A stretch of DNA of 64,000 nt from Aspidiotus rigidus (taxonomy: Eukaryota > Arthropoda > Insecta > Hemiptera > Diaspididae), in NCBI GenBank assembly GCA_035079385.1, contig JAVHKY010000037.1, positions 1,922,001 to 1,986,000 on the forward strand, given 5' to 3'. The notes beneath the pieces were generated by a model. It was not told the origin of the DNA. It worked only from the letters and a program-made list of their open reading frames with translations, and did no database searches. A program made the translations under genes and the position numbers. Positions 11,301-22,941 of the stretch are shown piece after piece (positions within the stretch are counted from its first letter, which is position 1; each line of letters begins with the position of its first letter).

Positions 11301-13535
11301 TGCGTGAGCCGGTATATTTAGTATTTTTGAGAGAAATTCACGTAGTTAGGATATTACGTACAATTTACAAGTGTCACCCAGTGACCAAATCATGCAGTAA
11401 AATGATTTCTACCAGTAATTAGTCGACTGGCATCAATACCCGACGGTACCTCACTTTTTCTTCCACACGTTGTAGGTAGGCTACCCAAGTTATGCTCAAT
11501 CTTGACTTTGAACGTTCTTTTATTGAAATAGGTTTTGACACAGTTGAAACAAGATTTATTGCTCACTGCAGATACTCTGGCTATTGAGGAAAGGTATTAT
11601 ATTGCACTTTCCCTCGATCACAACCATCCAATTGTCTCATCATCTCTCAATCAGCGGATAGATGGCCGCCTACTTGAGGAGATGAAACATATTGTTGACA
11701 TGGGGAATACAAATGTCAATTTCATCCAAAAGGCGCTGAAAAACTTCGTGCTACAATTCAATATTCATTCCTCTGAATGGTGTAAGGCGTTTCACCCAAG
11801 TAAGAGGACAATTTATAACTATATCATCAAATTTATGTTTGAAAAAAATCAAACCAAACTAGACCAAAAAGCTGTAGAACTCCAGTTGTTGGCATTGAGC
11901 GACGATAATAATGCCAACGTCTTTTATCGACCATATACGTTTAATGAGGAAACAAATAAAGCTGAATTTTTCCTCTTTTGTTATCAAACAAAGTGGCAAA
12001 GGGAGCTTATAGAACGTTATGGTGATATTTGTCTACTTGATGCAACTTATAAAACCACTAAATACAGTTTACCATTATTTATGCTGGTTGTGAAAACAAA
12101 CGTCAATTACTGCGTTGCAGGATTCTTCATTGTGCAGCATGAAAACGGTAAATCCATTGCCGAAGCACTGAAAATTTTTAAATTGTGGAATACAGGCTGG
12201 AATCCACAATATTTTATGATTGATTTCTCAGAACCTGAGATAAATGCAATAAAAAAAATCTTTCAATGCGAGATTTATATTTGTGTTTTTCATAGGCTGC
12301 AGGCTTGGATGAGATGGCTGAAAAAGAACTGTTTAAAAGATATGTCCACCATCCTAAATTTATGGAAAAATGTGGCTGATTCACTAACTGTGAGTGATCT
12401 TGAAAATAGCCTGCTAAAATTAGCTGAGAATCCACAATTTTGTGAGAATGAAAAGGCCGTAAAATATTTTCATAATGTATGGATGCCACATAAAGAGAAA
12501 TGGATTTCTGCTTTCTTTAAACAGGATTTTATGTTCAAAATATCAACAAATAATGGCATTGAACGACAAAATGGTATTTTAAAACATTCTTACTTACAAG
12601 GTCAGTGTGACAAATCTCTGTCCAATGTAATCAATATAATTGTGAATTCCTTTCTCCCTGATTCCTTGACAAAATACATTGAAGAAAATAGTAAACTTGA
12701 TTCGAGTTTTAAAGTGTACAATAGTACAATACCACCATTTTTACATGGTCGACCAGAGCATTTTGTCAAATGGGTCTACCAAAGGTTTTGTACCGCAAAA
12801 AGCGTATATTCAAGAGATAGTATTCATGAACTCGGTGAAGATGAATATGCTGTAAAAAGTGAGACCGATCCGAAAGTACATTATCATGTATTTTTTAAAA
12901 AGCCTTCCTGTTCCTGTTTCGACTTCATTCAATATAGATTTCCTTGCAAACATCTTTGCGCTCTGATGTTATTCCTGCCTCAACAATGCTCGTTTGACCA
13001 GTTCCCTGAAAGTTATAGAGATAGTCCTTATTTAACCATTGATGATCGTTTTAGTGCCTTTACAAATGTAAAGTCAGGGAACTTGAAGAATACACTTGGC
13101 AGTATCTCCACAAATACTGAAGACTGTGAATTTCCCTTGGAGGAATGGGTGAACAATGATGAAGGCTCAAATAATTACCTACGTGAAACTATTGAAGAAG
13201 AAACGATCGATGTGTACTCTCATTCAGATGAAGCAGTTGTAAAAAGAAAAATTTCAGACATCCGTGAATATGCTCGCTTTATTTGTGATGCCTCTTATAA
13301 TTTTCAAGAGGCTCTTATAAGAGAAAAAGGAGATGTGTTTGAAGAGATTACACGCCATTTGGTAGAGGCCAAAAAACTTACTAAAGGACTTTTGGAGGCA
13401 GATAGTTCAGGACTGAGTCTCCTTCCACAAGTCAGAACGGAAAGAAAAAGAGTTGTACCGGACAAAAAATACTTGGATCTGCCAAAGAGACTGAAGAAGA
13501 AGAAGAAGAAATCTTTAATGGAATCTACCAAATAA
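8379..13535 (+). CDS. MULE/CaRF-type transposase-like protein with SWIM zinc finger, three exons
   Basis: Exons 8379-8777, 8956-9099 and 11532-13535 join in phase 0 (donors ATG|GTTAGT and GAG|GTAATA; acceptors ATGTAG and AAATAG) to about 848 residues. Exon 1 ends LLHCGNGPKYYKTKKDKQM, exon 2 gives TDHHTGKKQRFRLRSKKMN then CPA, and exon 3 supplies LDHNHP, completing a Cys/His zinc-binding region like that of CaRF and WRKY-GCM1/FAR1-type MULE proteins. The large exon holds a MULE transposase core: D169 in LLDATY, D230 in FMIDFSEPE, the CVFH motif, and E343 in NNGIERQN (numbering from 11535). A SWIM finger CSCx9CKH lies at 459-473. The C terminus is acidic then lysine-rich. The catalytic triad is intact and no stops occur, so it is a recent or domesticated transposase. 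The apparent TTG start at 11535 is inside exon 3. Confidence 0.8.
9692..10516. mobile_element. Non-autonomous inverted-repeat element in the transposase-gene intron
   Basis: About 35 bases at 9692-9727 (GAAATTTGTCCGCGCGAAAA then TTGACCGACAGAAAA) recur inverted at 10482-10516 with about one mismatch. Subterminal copies of the same words occur at 10441-10480 and, more decayed, at 10370-10440. The interior is AT-rich with short AAATTTAG repeats and a 62-codon frame at 10013-10201 with no recognisable product. It resembles a MITE or foldback element. No clear target-site duplication was found, so superfamily is unassigned. Confidence 0.55.
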
Positions 13536-14584
13536 TTGTTTACCTACTGTTTTCTGTTACAATGCAAATTTCATATTGTCTACTGATTATTCTTATCTTC
13601 TTCTTTCTTAATTTTGTACTTACGTTACTTTTGAATTTCCTTATTGTACACAAATTTTTATTACCTGCCTTGCATTAGTATACCATAATCAGTTTTTACC
13701 AATCTGAATATCTTACCTTCAGTTTCATACCAATTTGAATGTCTCATTAGTCACGAGTTCATGTTTCACATTTCCAAATTCATATGGTAGAGGTTGTCAA
13801 GGAGAAAATCATTTTTACCGCCAAGATATTGGGGGAGTTTATGATAAAAAATTAAGGCGTGGATTTCGGGCTACATTTTCTTCTTTTTCAGGAAGGGAGT
13901 ATTCCATTTTCAGAAAAATTCTTGTCCCAGCTTCGTTCGGAAACTATGGTAAAAGTGCACAATACATTTGATCATAAGGCAAACCAAACCATGAAGAATG
14001 TGGTCAACATGACATAATCCAGGATCAGTGAATCCTCTGAATTTTGTAAAAGTTTCATGAACACCTTTAGAAACTTGGACATCGGCTTTCTAGTGAGCCT
14101 CTGAAAATAAGGAAGTCATTGAAACGTGAGCACACAATGATGAGGAATCTTGCAGGATGTAAACAAAACATTTTTCTCATGGATACAAGTCGACGTATTC
14201 ACATTTGCAACACATAAAATTTGTCAATTCTGAAAATAAAACACACAGTTAGATCGGAAAATTATTAAATCAAAAATGAATAAATTTAAACAGAAAAATT
14301 CCTGCAGATGAACTGCATCCAGTTTGAAACCGGTCGCGCTGTTCTATAAATTAGTCAATTATAAGTTGTAAATAATTTTGTGACTTTTGATCTCTTACAA
14401 TTTAAAAATTTTTCCTTTTCCTTTTTTTTTTTTTTGGTTTAAAATACATTTTTGAATTAATAATTTTCCAATCTAACTTCCTCTTTCATTTCAACAATTG
14501 ACAAATGTTATGTGTTAGGTACGTGTGTGAATAAACTATTTGTTATTGCAGGATCTCTTTTGTGCAAAACATTGAACACATCCT
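13536..14584. other. Intergenic with one hammerhead-like motif
   Basis: AT-rich sequence after the transposase stop. A plus-strand frame at 13735-13971 (78 codons) is unrecognised. At 14302-14338 the plus strand reads CAGATGA, a four-base stem ACTG-CATC-CAGT, then TTGAAAC and GGTC, which resembles the hammerhead-ribozyme core found in Penelope-like element ends, with one mismatch in box 1. A poly(T) tract lies at 14421-14435. Confidence 0.35.
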
Positions 14585-17500
14585 TTGATGTCCTTGCTGA
14601 CCGAAAACAAATTCTGTCTATCAATTATTGTCAAGTACTGCTCCCTACATCATGATTCATCAATATTGAAGCCGCTTGTATGGATAAATAGAATTTTTAC
14701 AGGCAATATTATGCTTGAACACTATTTGTTCAAGCATAATTTTTTTTGTTCAAGCATAATTTTTCTCCTTTGATGTCATGGATGCGCCAAACTAAATTCT
14801 GTCTTTCAATTATTGTCAAGTACTGCTCCCTACATAATAATTCATCAATATTGAAACCACTTGTATGAATAAATAGAATTTTTCCAGGCAATATTATGCT
14901 TGAACACTAATTGTTCAAGCATAATTTTTCTCCTTTGATGTCATGGATGCGCCAAACTAAATTCTGTCTTTCAATAATTGTCAAGTACTGCTCCCTACAT
15001 CATAATTCATCAAAATTGAAGCCGCTTGTATGAGTAACTTGAATTTTCCAGGCAATATTATGCTTGAACACTATTTGTTCAAGCATAATTTTTCTCCTTT
15101 GATGTCATGGATGCGCCAAACTAAATTCTGTCTTTCAATAATTGTCAAGTACTGCTCCCTACATAATAATTCATCAATATTGAAACCACTTGTATGAATA
15201 AATAGAATTTTTCCAGGCAATATTATGCTTGAACACTATTTGTTCAAGCATAATTTTTTTTTTTCAAGCATATCTTTTCTCCTTTGATGTCATGGATGCG
15301 CCAAACTAAATTCTGTCTTTCAATTATTGTCAAGTACTGCTCCCTACATCATAATTCATCAAAATTGAAGCCGCTTGTATGAATAAATAGAATTTTTCCA
15401 GGCAATATTATGCTTGAACACTATTTGTTCAAGCATAATTTTTCTCCTTTGATGTCATGGATGCGCCAAACTAAATTCTGTCTTTCAATTATTGTCAGGT
15501 ACTGCTCCCTACATAATAATTCATCAATATTGAAGCCACTTGTATGAATAAATAGAATTTTTCCAGGCAATATTATGCTTGAACACTATTTTTTCAAGCA
15601 TAATTTTTTTTGTCTTTTCTCCTTTGATGTCATGGATGCGCCAAACTAAATTCTGTCTTTCAATAATTGTCAAGTACTGCTCCCTACATAATAATTCATC
15701 AATATTGAAGCCACTTGTATGAATAAATAGAATTTTTCCAGGCAATATTATGCTTGAACACTATTTGTTCAAGCATAATTTTTTTTTTTCAAGCATATCT
15801 TTTCTCCTTCGATGTCATGGATGCGCCAAACTAAATTCTGTCTTTCAATAATTGTCAAGTACTGCTCCCTACATAATAATTCATCAATATTGAAGCCACT
15901 TGTATGAGTAACATGAATTTTCCAGGCAATATTATGCTTGAACACTATTTGTTCAAGCATAATTTTTCTCCCTTGATGTCATGGATGCGCCAAACTAAAT
16001 TCTGTCTTTTAATTATTGTCAAGTACTGCTCCCTACATCATAATTCATCAAAATTGAAGCCGCTTGTATGAGTAACTTGAATTTTCCAGGCAATATTATG
16101 CTTGAACACTATTTGTTCAAGCATAATTTTATTTGTTCAAGCATAATTTTTCTCCTTTGATGTCATGGATGCGCCAAACTAAATTCTGTCTTTCAATTAT
16201 TGTCAAGTACTGCTCCCTACATAATAATTCATCAATATTGAAGCCACTTGTATGAATAAATAGAATTTTTCCAGGCAATATTATGCTTGAACACTATTTG
16301 TTCAAGCATAATTTTTTTTTTTCAAGCATATCTTTTCTCCTTTGATGTCATGGATGCGCCAAACTAAATTCTGTCTTTCAATTATTGTCAAGTACTGCTC
16401 CCTACATCATAATTCATCAATATTGAAGCCACTTGTATGAATAAATAGAATTTTTCCAGGCAATATTATGCTTGAACACTATTTGTTCAAGCATAATTTT
16501 TTTTTTTCAAGCATATCTTTTCTCCTTTGATGTCATGGATGCGCCAAACTAAATTCTGTCTTTCAATTATTGTCAAGTACTGCTCCCTACATCATAATTC
16601 ATCAAAATTGAAGCCGCTTGTATGAATAAATAGAATTTTTCCAGGCAATATTATGCTTGAACACTATTTGTTCAAGCATAATTTTTCTCCTTTGATGTCA
16701 TGGATGCGCCAAACTAAATTCTGTCTTTCAATTATTGTCAGGTACTGCTCCCTACATAATAATTCATCAATATTGAAGCCACTTGTATGAATAAATAGAA
16801 TTTTTCCAGGCAATATTATGCTTGAACACTATTTTTTCAAGCATAATTTTTTTTGTCTTTTCTCCTTTGATGTCATGGATGCGCCAAACTAAATTCGGTC
16901 TTTCAATTATCGTCAGGTACTGCTCCCTACATCATAATTCATCAATATTGAAGCCACTTGTATGAGTAACTTGAATTTTCCAGGCAATATTATGCTTGAA
17001 CACTATTTGTTCAAGCATATCTTTTCTCCTTTGATGTCATGGATGCGCCAAACTGAATTCTGTCTTCCAATTATTGTCAAGTACTGCTCCCTACATCATA
17101 ATTCATCAATATTGAAGCCACTTGTATGAGTAACATGAATTTTCCAGGCAATATTATGCTTGAACACTATTTGTTCAAGCATAATTTTTCTCCTTTGATG
17201 TCATGGATGCGCCAAACTAAATTCTGTCTTTCAATAAATGTCAAGTACTGCTCCCTACATAATAATTCATCAATATTGAAGCCACTTGTATGAATAAATA
17301 GAATTTTTCCAGGCAATATTATGCTTGAACACTATTTGTTCAAGCATAATTTTTTTTTTTCAAGCATATCTTTTCTCCTTTGATGTCATGGATGCGCCAA
17401 ACTAAATTCTGTCTTTCAATTATTGTCAAGTACTGCTCCCTACATAATAATTCATCAATATTGAAGCCACTTGTATGAATAAATAGAATTTTTCCAGGCA

Positions 17501-17690
17501 ATATTATGCTTGAACACTATTTTTTCAAGCATAATTTTTTTTGTTCAAGCATATCTTTTCTCCTTTGATGTCATGGATGCGCCAAACTAAATTCTGTCCT
17601 GCAATTTTGTCAAGTAGGTACCGGTACTACTGCGTACATCATAATTCATCAAAATTAAAGCCACTTGAGTGAATAACTGGAATCTTTGCA
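14585..17690. repeat. Tandem array of 164/175/185-bp hairpin-bearing units
   Basis: The phrase ATGCGCCAAACT recurs 17 times from 14782 to 17577; a decayed first unit begins near 14585 and a decayed last one ends near 17690. Spacings fall into three classes, 163-165, 175 and 185 bases. The differences come from a T-run followed by an extra partial copy of TTCAAGCATA. Every unit carries a perfect inverted repeat, TTATGCTTGAAC with GTTCAAGCATAA around a 7-base loop ACTATTT. Short open frames inside are repeat artefacts. Confidence 0.95.
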
Positions 17691-18100
17691 CTCAATGTAT
17701 TTCGTTTCAACACTGTTTTTTTAACTATGTTATATTTTGTTTTTATATGATGGAGTTGAAATGAGTAGGATGTTAATATTGAAGAGAGAGACATATCTAT
17801 TCCGAGCTATTTTGTAGGGTTCCATTTTGTAGAGCTTCAGTTTTGCGATATAAGCAAACGATGAATGAAAAATTGAATAATTTCTACGTGAGACCTATTG
17901 AAAAAAGAAAAACATATTGCTAAATAAAATGGAACTCTGCTTGAAAATAGAGAATTCTATTTTCATCGCATTTAAGAAAAAAAAAATACTGCTAGACCTA
18001 AATCAAACGCTATATAGAAAATAAGTTGTATAACCAATTAGGAATTTATTGCAAATTTTTGAAAAAAAAAAAAAAAAAATGGGAGTACGAGAAGAATGGG
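17691..18100. other. AT-rich spacer
   Basis: AT-rich DNA with A-runs, including an A-run of about 18 bases at 18062-18079. Nothing recognisable is seen apart from homopolymer tracts that border the tRNA-like element to the right. Confidence 0.4.
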
Positions 18101-18184
18101 AAAAAAAAGTGTCTGGTTGCGAGATTCGAACTTAATAATTCCGACTTCGCATGCCACACTCTTCACCACTAAACCACCGCCACT
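18101..18184 (-). ncRNA. tRNA-like Pol III unit, probably a SINE head
   Basis: On the minus strand an A box (TGGTTTAGTGG, 18176-18166) and a B box (GTTCGAATC, 18131-18123) are spaced as in a tRNA gene, followed by an eight-T terminator at 18108-18101. The acceptor and T stems pair poorly, so it is not a functional tRNA. A tRNA-derived SINE or tRNA pseudogene fits best. The long A-run just beyond, read as T on this strand, could be a second terminator rather than a SINE tail. Confidence 0.5.
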
Positions 18185-19103
18185 GAACGAAAGGAAGCAG
18201 AAAATTTATAGTCTTGAGCGTCGTGGTGCGGACACGAACGCGAATACGGATTGAACGCTTTCCTTCGTTTCGCGGCGTTCCGTTTTCGTGACTATCCTGT
18301 CGTTCGTTCGTCAATCAGTTGATTTGGTGCTCAGCTCGCGTGAATTTAACATTCACCGTATGTCTCTTTGGTGATAGTGAATTATAATGATAAGAAAAAA
18401 AGACATACAAAGAAGACAAAAATTTGTCCTCTGTATTTCTCACAATCGAATTTATTCGATTACTGTAAGTATTTGAAATTGGTTCAACATAAAGAATAAG
18501 AAAAAATACTTCTCAATTTCATGATATTATTTTTGTCTCTGATATCTGTATACGTACAACACATCTTCCTTCATGGATAATTGATATGATGATTATGAAA
18601 AAAAGGAAAAATTTTCACAAGTTCAACGAATGAAATTTGAAAATGATTTTCGTTATATCGTTTTGTGAGACAAAGGAGAAAACTGATAGGAGACGTGAGT
18701 ACTGTATACTGTATTAACAGAGATTCGAAATTCTTCAACTCACCAAAATTTAGTATTGAGAAGTATTTTTAAATAATTATCTAAGAAGCGAAATCGTTTG
18801 AATCGATTTTGAATTCACAAATACATTTTGAATACGTCAACACGAAGACAACACGTATAATTTTACAGTATACGGTAATTGAGAATGATTCAAGAGAGAA
18901 AGAAAAAAAGAAAAGAACGCATCGGATTTCATATCATTTCAAACTTAAGGCCATGCTTTACCTATCTCTTATTACATGGTAACTGGGAATACTTCTCACG
19001 AACTGAGTACTGCACCAAATGGTATGAAATTTAGCAAATTTATGGTTTATGATGACAGAAACACTGCAAATTGGTTGATGACGTGAATATTTGAGAATAA
19101 ATG
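18185..19103. other. Intergenic, nothing identified
   Basis: AT-rich sequence with a GC-richer patch at 18215-18320 next to the Pol III unit, which might belong to the same SINE-like repeat. No open frame of interest and no repeat structure were seen. Confidence 0.35.
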
Positions 19104-19725
19104 TGAGGCCCGTCACACACCTGAGCTACGCCACGCGAACTACGTAAAGTCTGTTTCATATAAGAATTACAATTTGCAACACACAATACACATTTAAAAT
19201 CATTGACGGTGCGTCCATGGAGGGGAAAGGAAGAGTTCGATGCTTTTTATCACAGTTGCGCCGTGACGAAATTGTAATTCTTATATGAAACAGACTTTAG
19301 TTCCACTCTACAGAACAAATGGAGCGCTTCACACCTTGGCTACAGCTACGGCGTAGCCGGGCTAACGTAGCCGAGCTATTTCTCCTTGATATATCCCGGG
19401 CTACGTAGCCGGCGTAGTTCATCTCTCATTGGTTGTTTGTAGTAGATGATAACAATCTGGTTTTTTATTGGTTGTAGAACAGCTGATGTAGTTGACTACG
19501 TGAAGTTCAGGTGTGTGATCACTGAAGTGGTATACTCTGTCCGCAAATAGAATGGGTCGCGTAAACAAACCCGCGAACCGCTTCCTCGCATCGTAATCAA
19601 TTTTTTTTGCATGAAAGCGGGTCGCGGGTTTGTTGACGTGACCCATTCTATTTGCGGACAGAGTATAGCTGTAGCTTTGGCTACGTAGTTCGCGTGGCGT
19701 AGCTCAGGTGTGTGACGGGCCTGAA
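19104..19725. mobile_element. Palindromic MITE containing two nested TA-flanked MITEs
   Basis: The outer ends 19105-19147 and 19682-19724 are inverted copies of about 42 bases starting AGGCCCGTCACACACCTGAG. Inside, 19147-19297 (151 bp) has ends AAGTCTGTTTCATATAAGAA in inverted orientation and lies between TA dinucleotides. A second insert, 19533-19665 (133 bp), has ends TACTCTGTCCGCAAATAGAA, also between TA pairs. TA duplications are typical of Tc1/mariner MITEs. The outer element lacks a clear target duplication. Degenerate copies of the outer end words (GGCTACGTAGCCGG) fill 19330-19420. Confidence 0.75.
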
Positions 19726-21172
19726 TTATAGTTACGTGAAAGCTACGAATATCTCTGAAAATATTTGTCACTTCGCACGGCTCACATTCGAAAAAAACAA
19801 TGATTTCCTTCTTATAACCTAATTTGCAGTGTTGGTACGACTACTAGAATTCAATATTGCTCGATTTCAACAAATTTCATCCAGCAGTTTCCAAATAATT
19901 GGTAAACTACAAATCGTATTTAAGTTCCCACGACAATTATACGATTTCACACGTAAAATGGCTACTCGGCCTGTAATTGGTTGACACTAGTTCACAGTAA
20001 TCATCACCAGAGTGCGAGTTTCATGTGAATGATTTTGCCAAGAAAAGTATGTGCAAAATCGGTCATTATTTTCATTTGAACGATCAACACGAATGAACGC
20101 GAAAGAGGTTATCACTTCTTTCTAATTTTATCAATAATAACATGATTTACCGGTCGGAAAAGATGATTTCGAGAAGGTGTTGGTGTATTGACGAATGATT
20201 TCAATTGCATTCTCTATGCTCGTTGTGTATGATTGCAATGTCGACTATGTCTGCACCAATTCCAGCTAATAATACAACTATGAAGTGAAATCACCATCCC
20301 TTCGGAATACTCGTGGATTCCTTACTACCCGAATTTTCAGGTACATCGTAATCAGATATTCACTTCATAAATTACTAACTCGTCACTAATCGTAAGTTTC
20401 GCTACGTTTCTTATTTCAGGAAGAATAGTTCCTTGCATCAATTTTCGTTTACTTTACTACTGCGTCACGTACCTCCAGCAAATTCGGTCTTTACCGCTAA
20501 GAAGTTTATTAATCGCTGTGTTGCAGTTCTCATGGAAAAATATTGAAAATAATGATACTCTTCCACAACATCGTACTGCCAAGATTTGCACGGATATGAG
20601 GTTTGCATGCGGAATTCTTTACTATTAAAATCTGTGAACAATACTAATTAGTGACTCACAATTTTTCCTACGTGTTTGTGTATGCCAATAATTGTTGACA
20701 TTTTTCAATAATTTCACAAATTCGATTCTTCCCTACTGCTACAAACCTATGAAATGAATAGAAAATACAGAGGTAGTATTCACTGAACCATACGAAATAG
20801 TACCTCTTTGTCTCTCCTTCATTCTTCAAGCAGTTCACATTTTGCGATTATAACATATTGTAATCTTCGTATCTCATTGCAGGAGTAATGTCGCGACGAA
20901 AGTGAAATTCCCGTAGTTGTTCTCAAAGATTGTACTGTCAGCTTTAGGATTTCATTCACACTATCTGCACAATGACAAGAATGCCATACTTCACAATGTA
21001 TCACATTAAACTGTGCGAGGACGCAATACACTACCAGCTGTACCTCTCACAAGGAATATGTACCTGCAATGTAAACTATGGGTCATGAATTACTACTGTA
21101 AGTACTATTGATACCATGACAACTTATTTATTTCTCAATCATTATTACTGATGTAACTTCTTCACCCTGCAG
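19726..21172. other. Intergenic, no supported gene
   Basis: AT-rich unique-looking DNA. A minus-strand frame at 20819-21031 is open but has no recognisable content. A strong polypyrimidine tract and acceptor at 21150-21172 leads into the next entry, so exons of an unknown gene may lie here. Confidence 0.35.
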
Positions 21173-21397
21173 GTACTAGATGATTACGCACGTACCCCTC
21201 ATACTCCAGACATTACAGATGCAACTACGAGTGAAAGAAATCATTATCATCTCTTCCGCGAAGAAAGTCCCATGGTTTTTGAGAATTACAGGATGTTGAA
21301 CTACTTTTCAACCGGCTTCAAATTAATGCTTCTACTCCGCGTGAACAACATGGCTTCAAATATTTCACCTATTCTGCGTGAACTGAAGAATATGTGA
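21173..21397 (+). CDS. Possible terminal exon, unrecognised
   Basis: After a convincing acceptor (TTCTTCACCCTGCAG ending at 21172) the frame is open for 74 codons to TGA at 21397. The peptide includes DDYARTPHTPDITDATTSE and an ESPMVFENYRML stretch with ordinary amino-acid composition. No family was recognised and no upstream exon was assigned. It may be a terminal exon of a host gene or a chance open stretch. Confidence 0.25.
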   Translation, partial: VLDDYARTPHTPDITDATTSERNHYHLFREESPMVFENYRMLNYFSTGFKLMLLLRVNNMASNISPILRELKNM

Positions 21398-21985
21398 TGC
21401 AGGCAACATCTCAACATTACTCAGCTACAGTACGCTGATATGCCATACTTTCTTGCAGTCTACTGAAAACTAAATTACGCCTTCGGTAGGATAACATGAC
21501 GGACATGGTGTGTCGAGCGGATATGGTGCACCTTTCCTTGCGAGCCACTTTTTCAGAACGAAAGTGGCGACAAGACAGGGATACCGCTACAATTCATTGT
21601 AGTACGAGTAGGAATCACATATAGGATCTTCAATTTATCACAACGAACATAGTATTTCTTAGACCCATCACGATAAATACAAAGAGTTTCTTCCCCTCAT
21701 TTGAAAAAAAAAAAAAAAATTCAATAGATTTTTTTCACCGACAAGGTTAAACTGACAACTCTTCTCTTCTCAACTGGGGTACTACTCTTGTGAGATGACA
21801 GGCGCCGTCATAAACAATGCCCGTGTCGTCTGTCCATCCATCGCAATGTAACGTCAAAGCAGTTGTATACAAGGCACGGAAGCGATCGGTAGTCCGTAAG
21901 AGATTGACGAACCAGAAATCCGTCAATAAGAAGGCCTCGAAGCGGAAGCTACAATTCCACAAAGCTGATCAGTTCTATGGGCCAG

Positions 21986-22892
21986 AATTGAAAAAGAGAC
22001 GCGAGGGCAAGCATCCTCAGATTTGTGGCAACTGCAACGAGAGAACCGCCTGACCGCCAGCAATTTCAAAAGGATCTGTAGCATGCGGCAATCTACGAGC
22101 ACCGCTGCTGCAGTGAAAGAATTTGTAGAGAAAAACTTTGTAGGCAACGAGCATACGGCGCATGGCACAAAGTATGAGCCTGTAGCTCGACGCCTTCTAG
22201 AGGAGAAAATGGGTTGCACTATCCAAGAATGTGGATTCTTTGTGCATCCAAAGTACTCATTTCTCGGGGCGTCACCAGATGGTCTTATCGAGGCCATGAA
22301 CCGTTTGGTGGAGATCAAGTGTCCTAGTTCATTGCCCAGGGATAAGACTATGGCGGAGTGCTTGGAACAGCGACACAAGGGATTGAACTTCTGGAAAAAC
22401 GGTGTAAAACTTATGGACTACAACCACAAGTTTTTCTATCAGGTCCAAGGACAGTTGGAAGTCGCGGACGTTGATTACTGCGTGTTTGCAGTTTTTAAGA
22501 TCACTGAAAAAGACGGAGGAATGAGTAGTTTCCATGAAATTGAGTACAAGATCATTCAGCGGGATCGCGATTTTTGGTTAGAGAAAATGTTGCCAAAGTT
22601 GCAAAAGTTTTATTTTAATTGTTTTCTGCCAGAACTCGTTGACCCTCGGTTGCAACGCCATATGCCGGTGCGCTCTATTAATATTAACGGCGAAATAGTA
22701 TCAAAGACGACAAAACCCACGAGTACCAAAAACAGTGCAAAAGTAACCAAAAACAGTGCAAAGGTTGTCAAAAATAGTAAAAAAGTGATAAAGAGAAAAG
22801 TAGCAGATATTTCCTCTAGCTCCGACAATGAAGTTCCAGATGTTTCCTTCTGCTCCGACGATGGAATCGAGGTATTGGAGCTAAGTTTCTGA
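21986..22892 (+). CDS. YqaJ-type (lambda exonuclease-like) nuclease domain protein
   Basis: The frame opens at a possible acceptor (GGGCCAG, 21979-21985) and reads IEKETRGQASSDLWQLQREN, the usual lead-in of insect YqaJ proteins, to TGA at 22892. Numbering from 22023, the PD-(D/E)XK nuclease core shows GTKYEP (E52), ASPDG (D86), LVEIKCP (E97, K99) and the YQVQGQ glutamines (140-144). A C-terminal tail of repeated TKNSAKV/KNSKKV units and serine/aspartate clusters follows. The family comprises exonucleases of phage recombination systems; eukaryotic copies are common in insect genomes and usually tied to mobile elements. All active-site residues are present. The N terminus is incomplete: a basic-rich frame at 21817-21985 may be an earlier exon. 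Its 3' half is duplicated just downstream. Confidence 0.75.
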
Positions 22893-22941
22893 AGTGTTAT
22901 GATTTTGTTATCATGTCATGAGGTCTTTCAGCACTTAAAGG

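Noticed and set aside
11535..11537. TTG as start codon of a 666-residue transposase
   Set aside because: An acceptor AAATAG lies directly upstream and two upstream exons supply missing domain parts in phase; the TTG is inside an exon.
15524..15960. Minus-strand frames in the hairpin array
   Set aside because: They are repeated products of the tandem unit with no coding signature.
18101..18184. Functional tRNA gene
   Set aside because: Stems pair poorly and no credible anticodon arm was found, although the promoter boxes are intact.
21923..22378. Minus-strand 151-codon frame
   Set aside because: Antisense shadow of the YqaJ-like gene, with no family motif.
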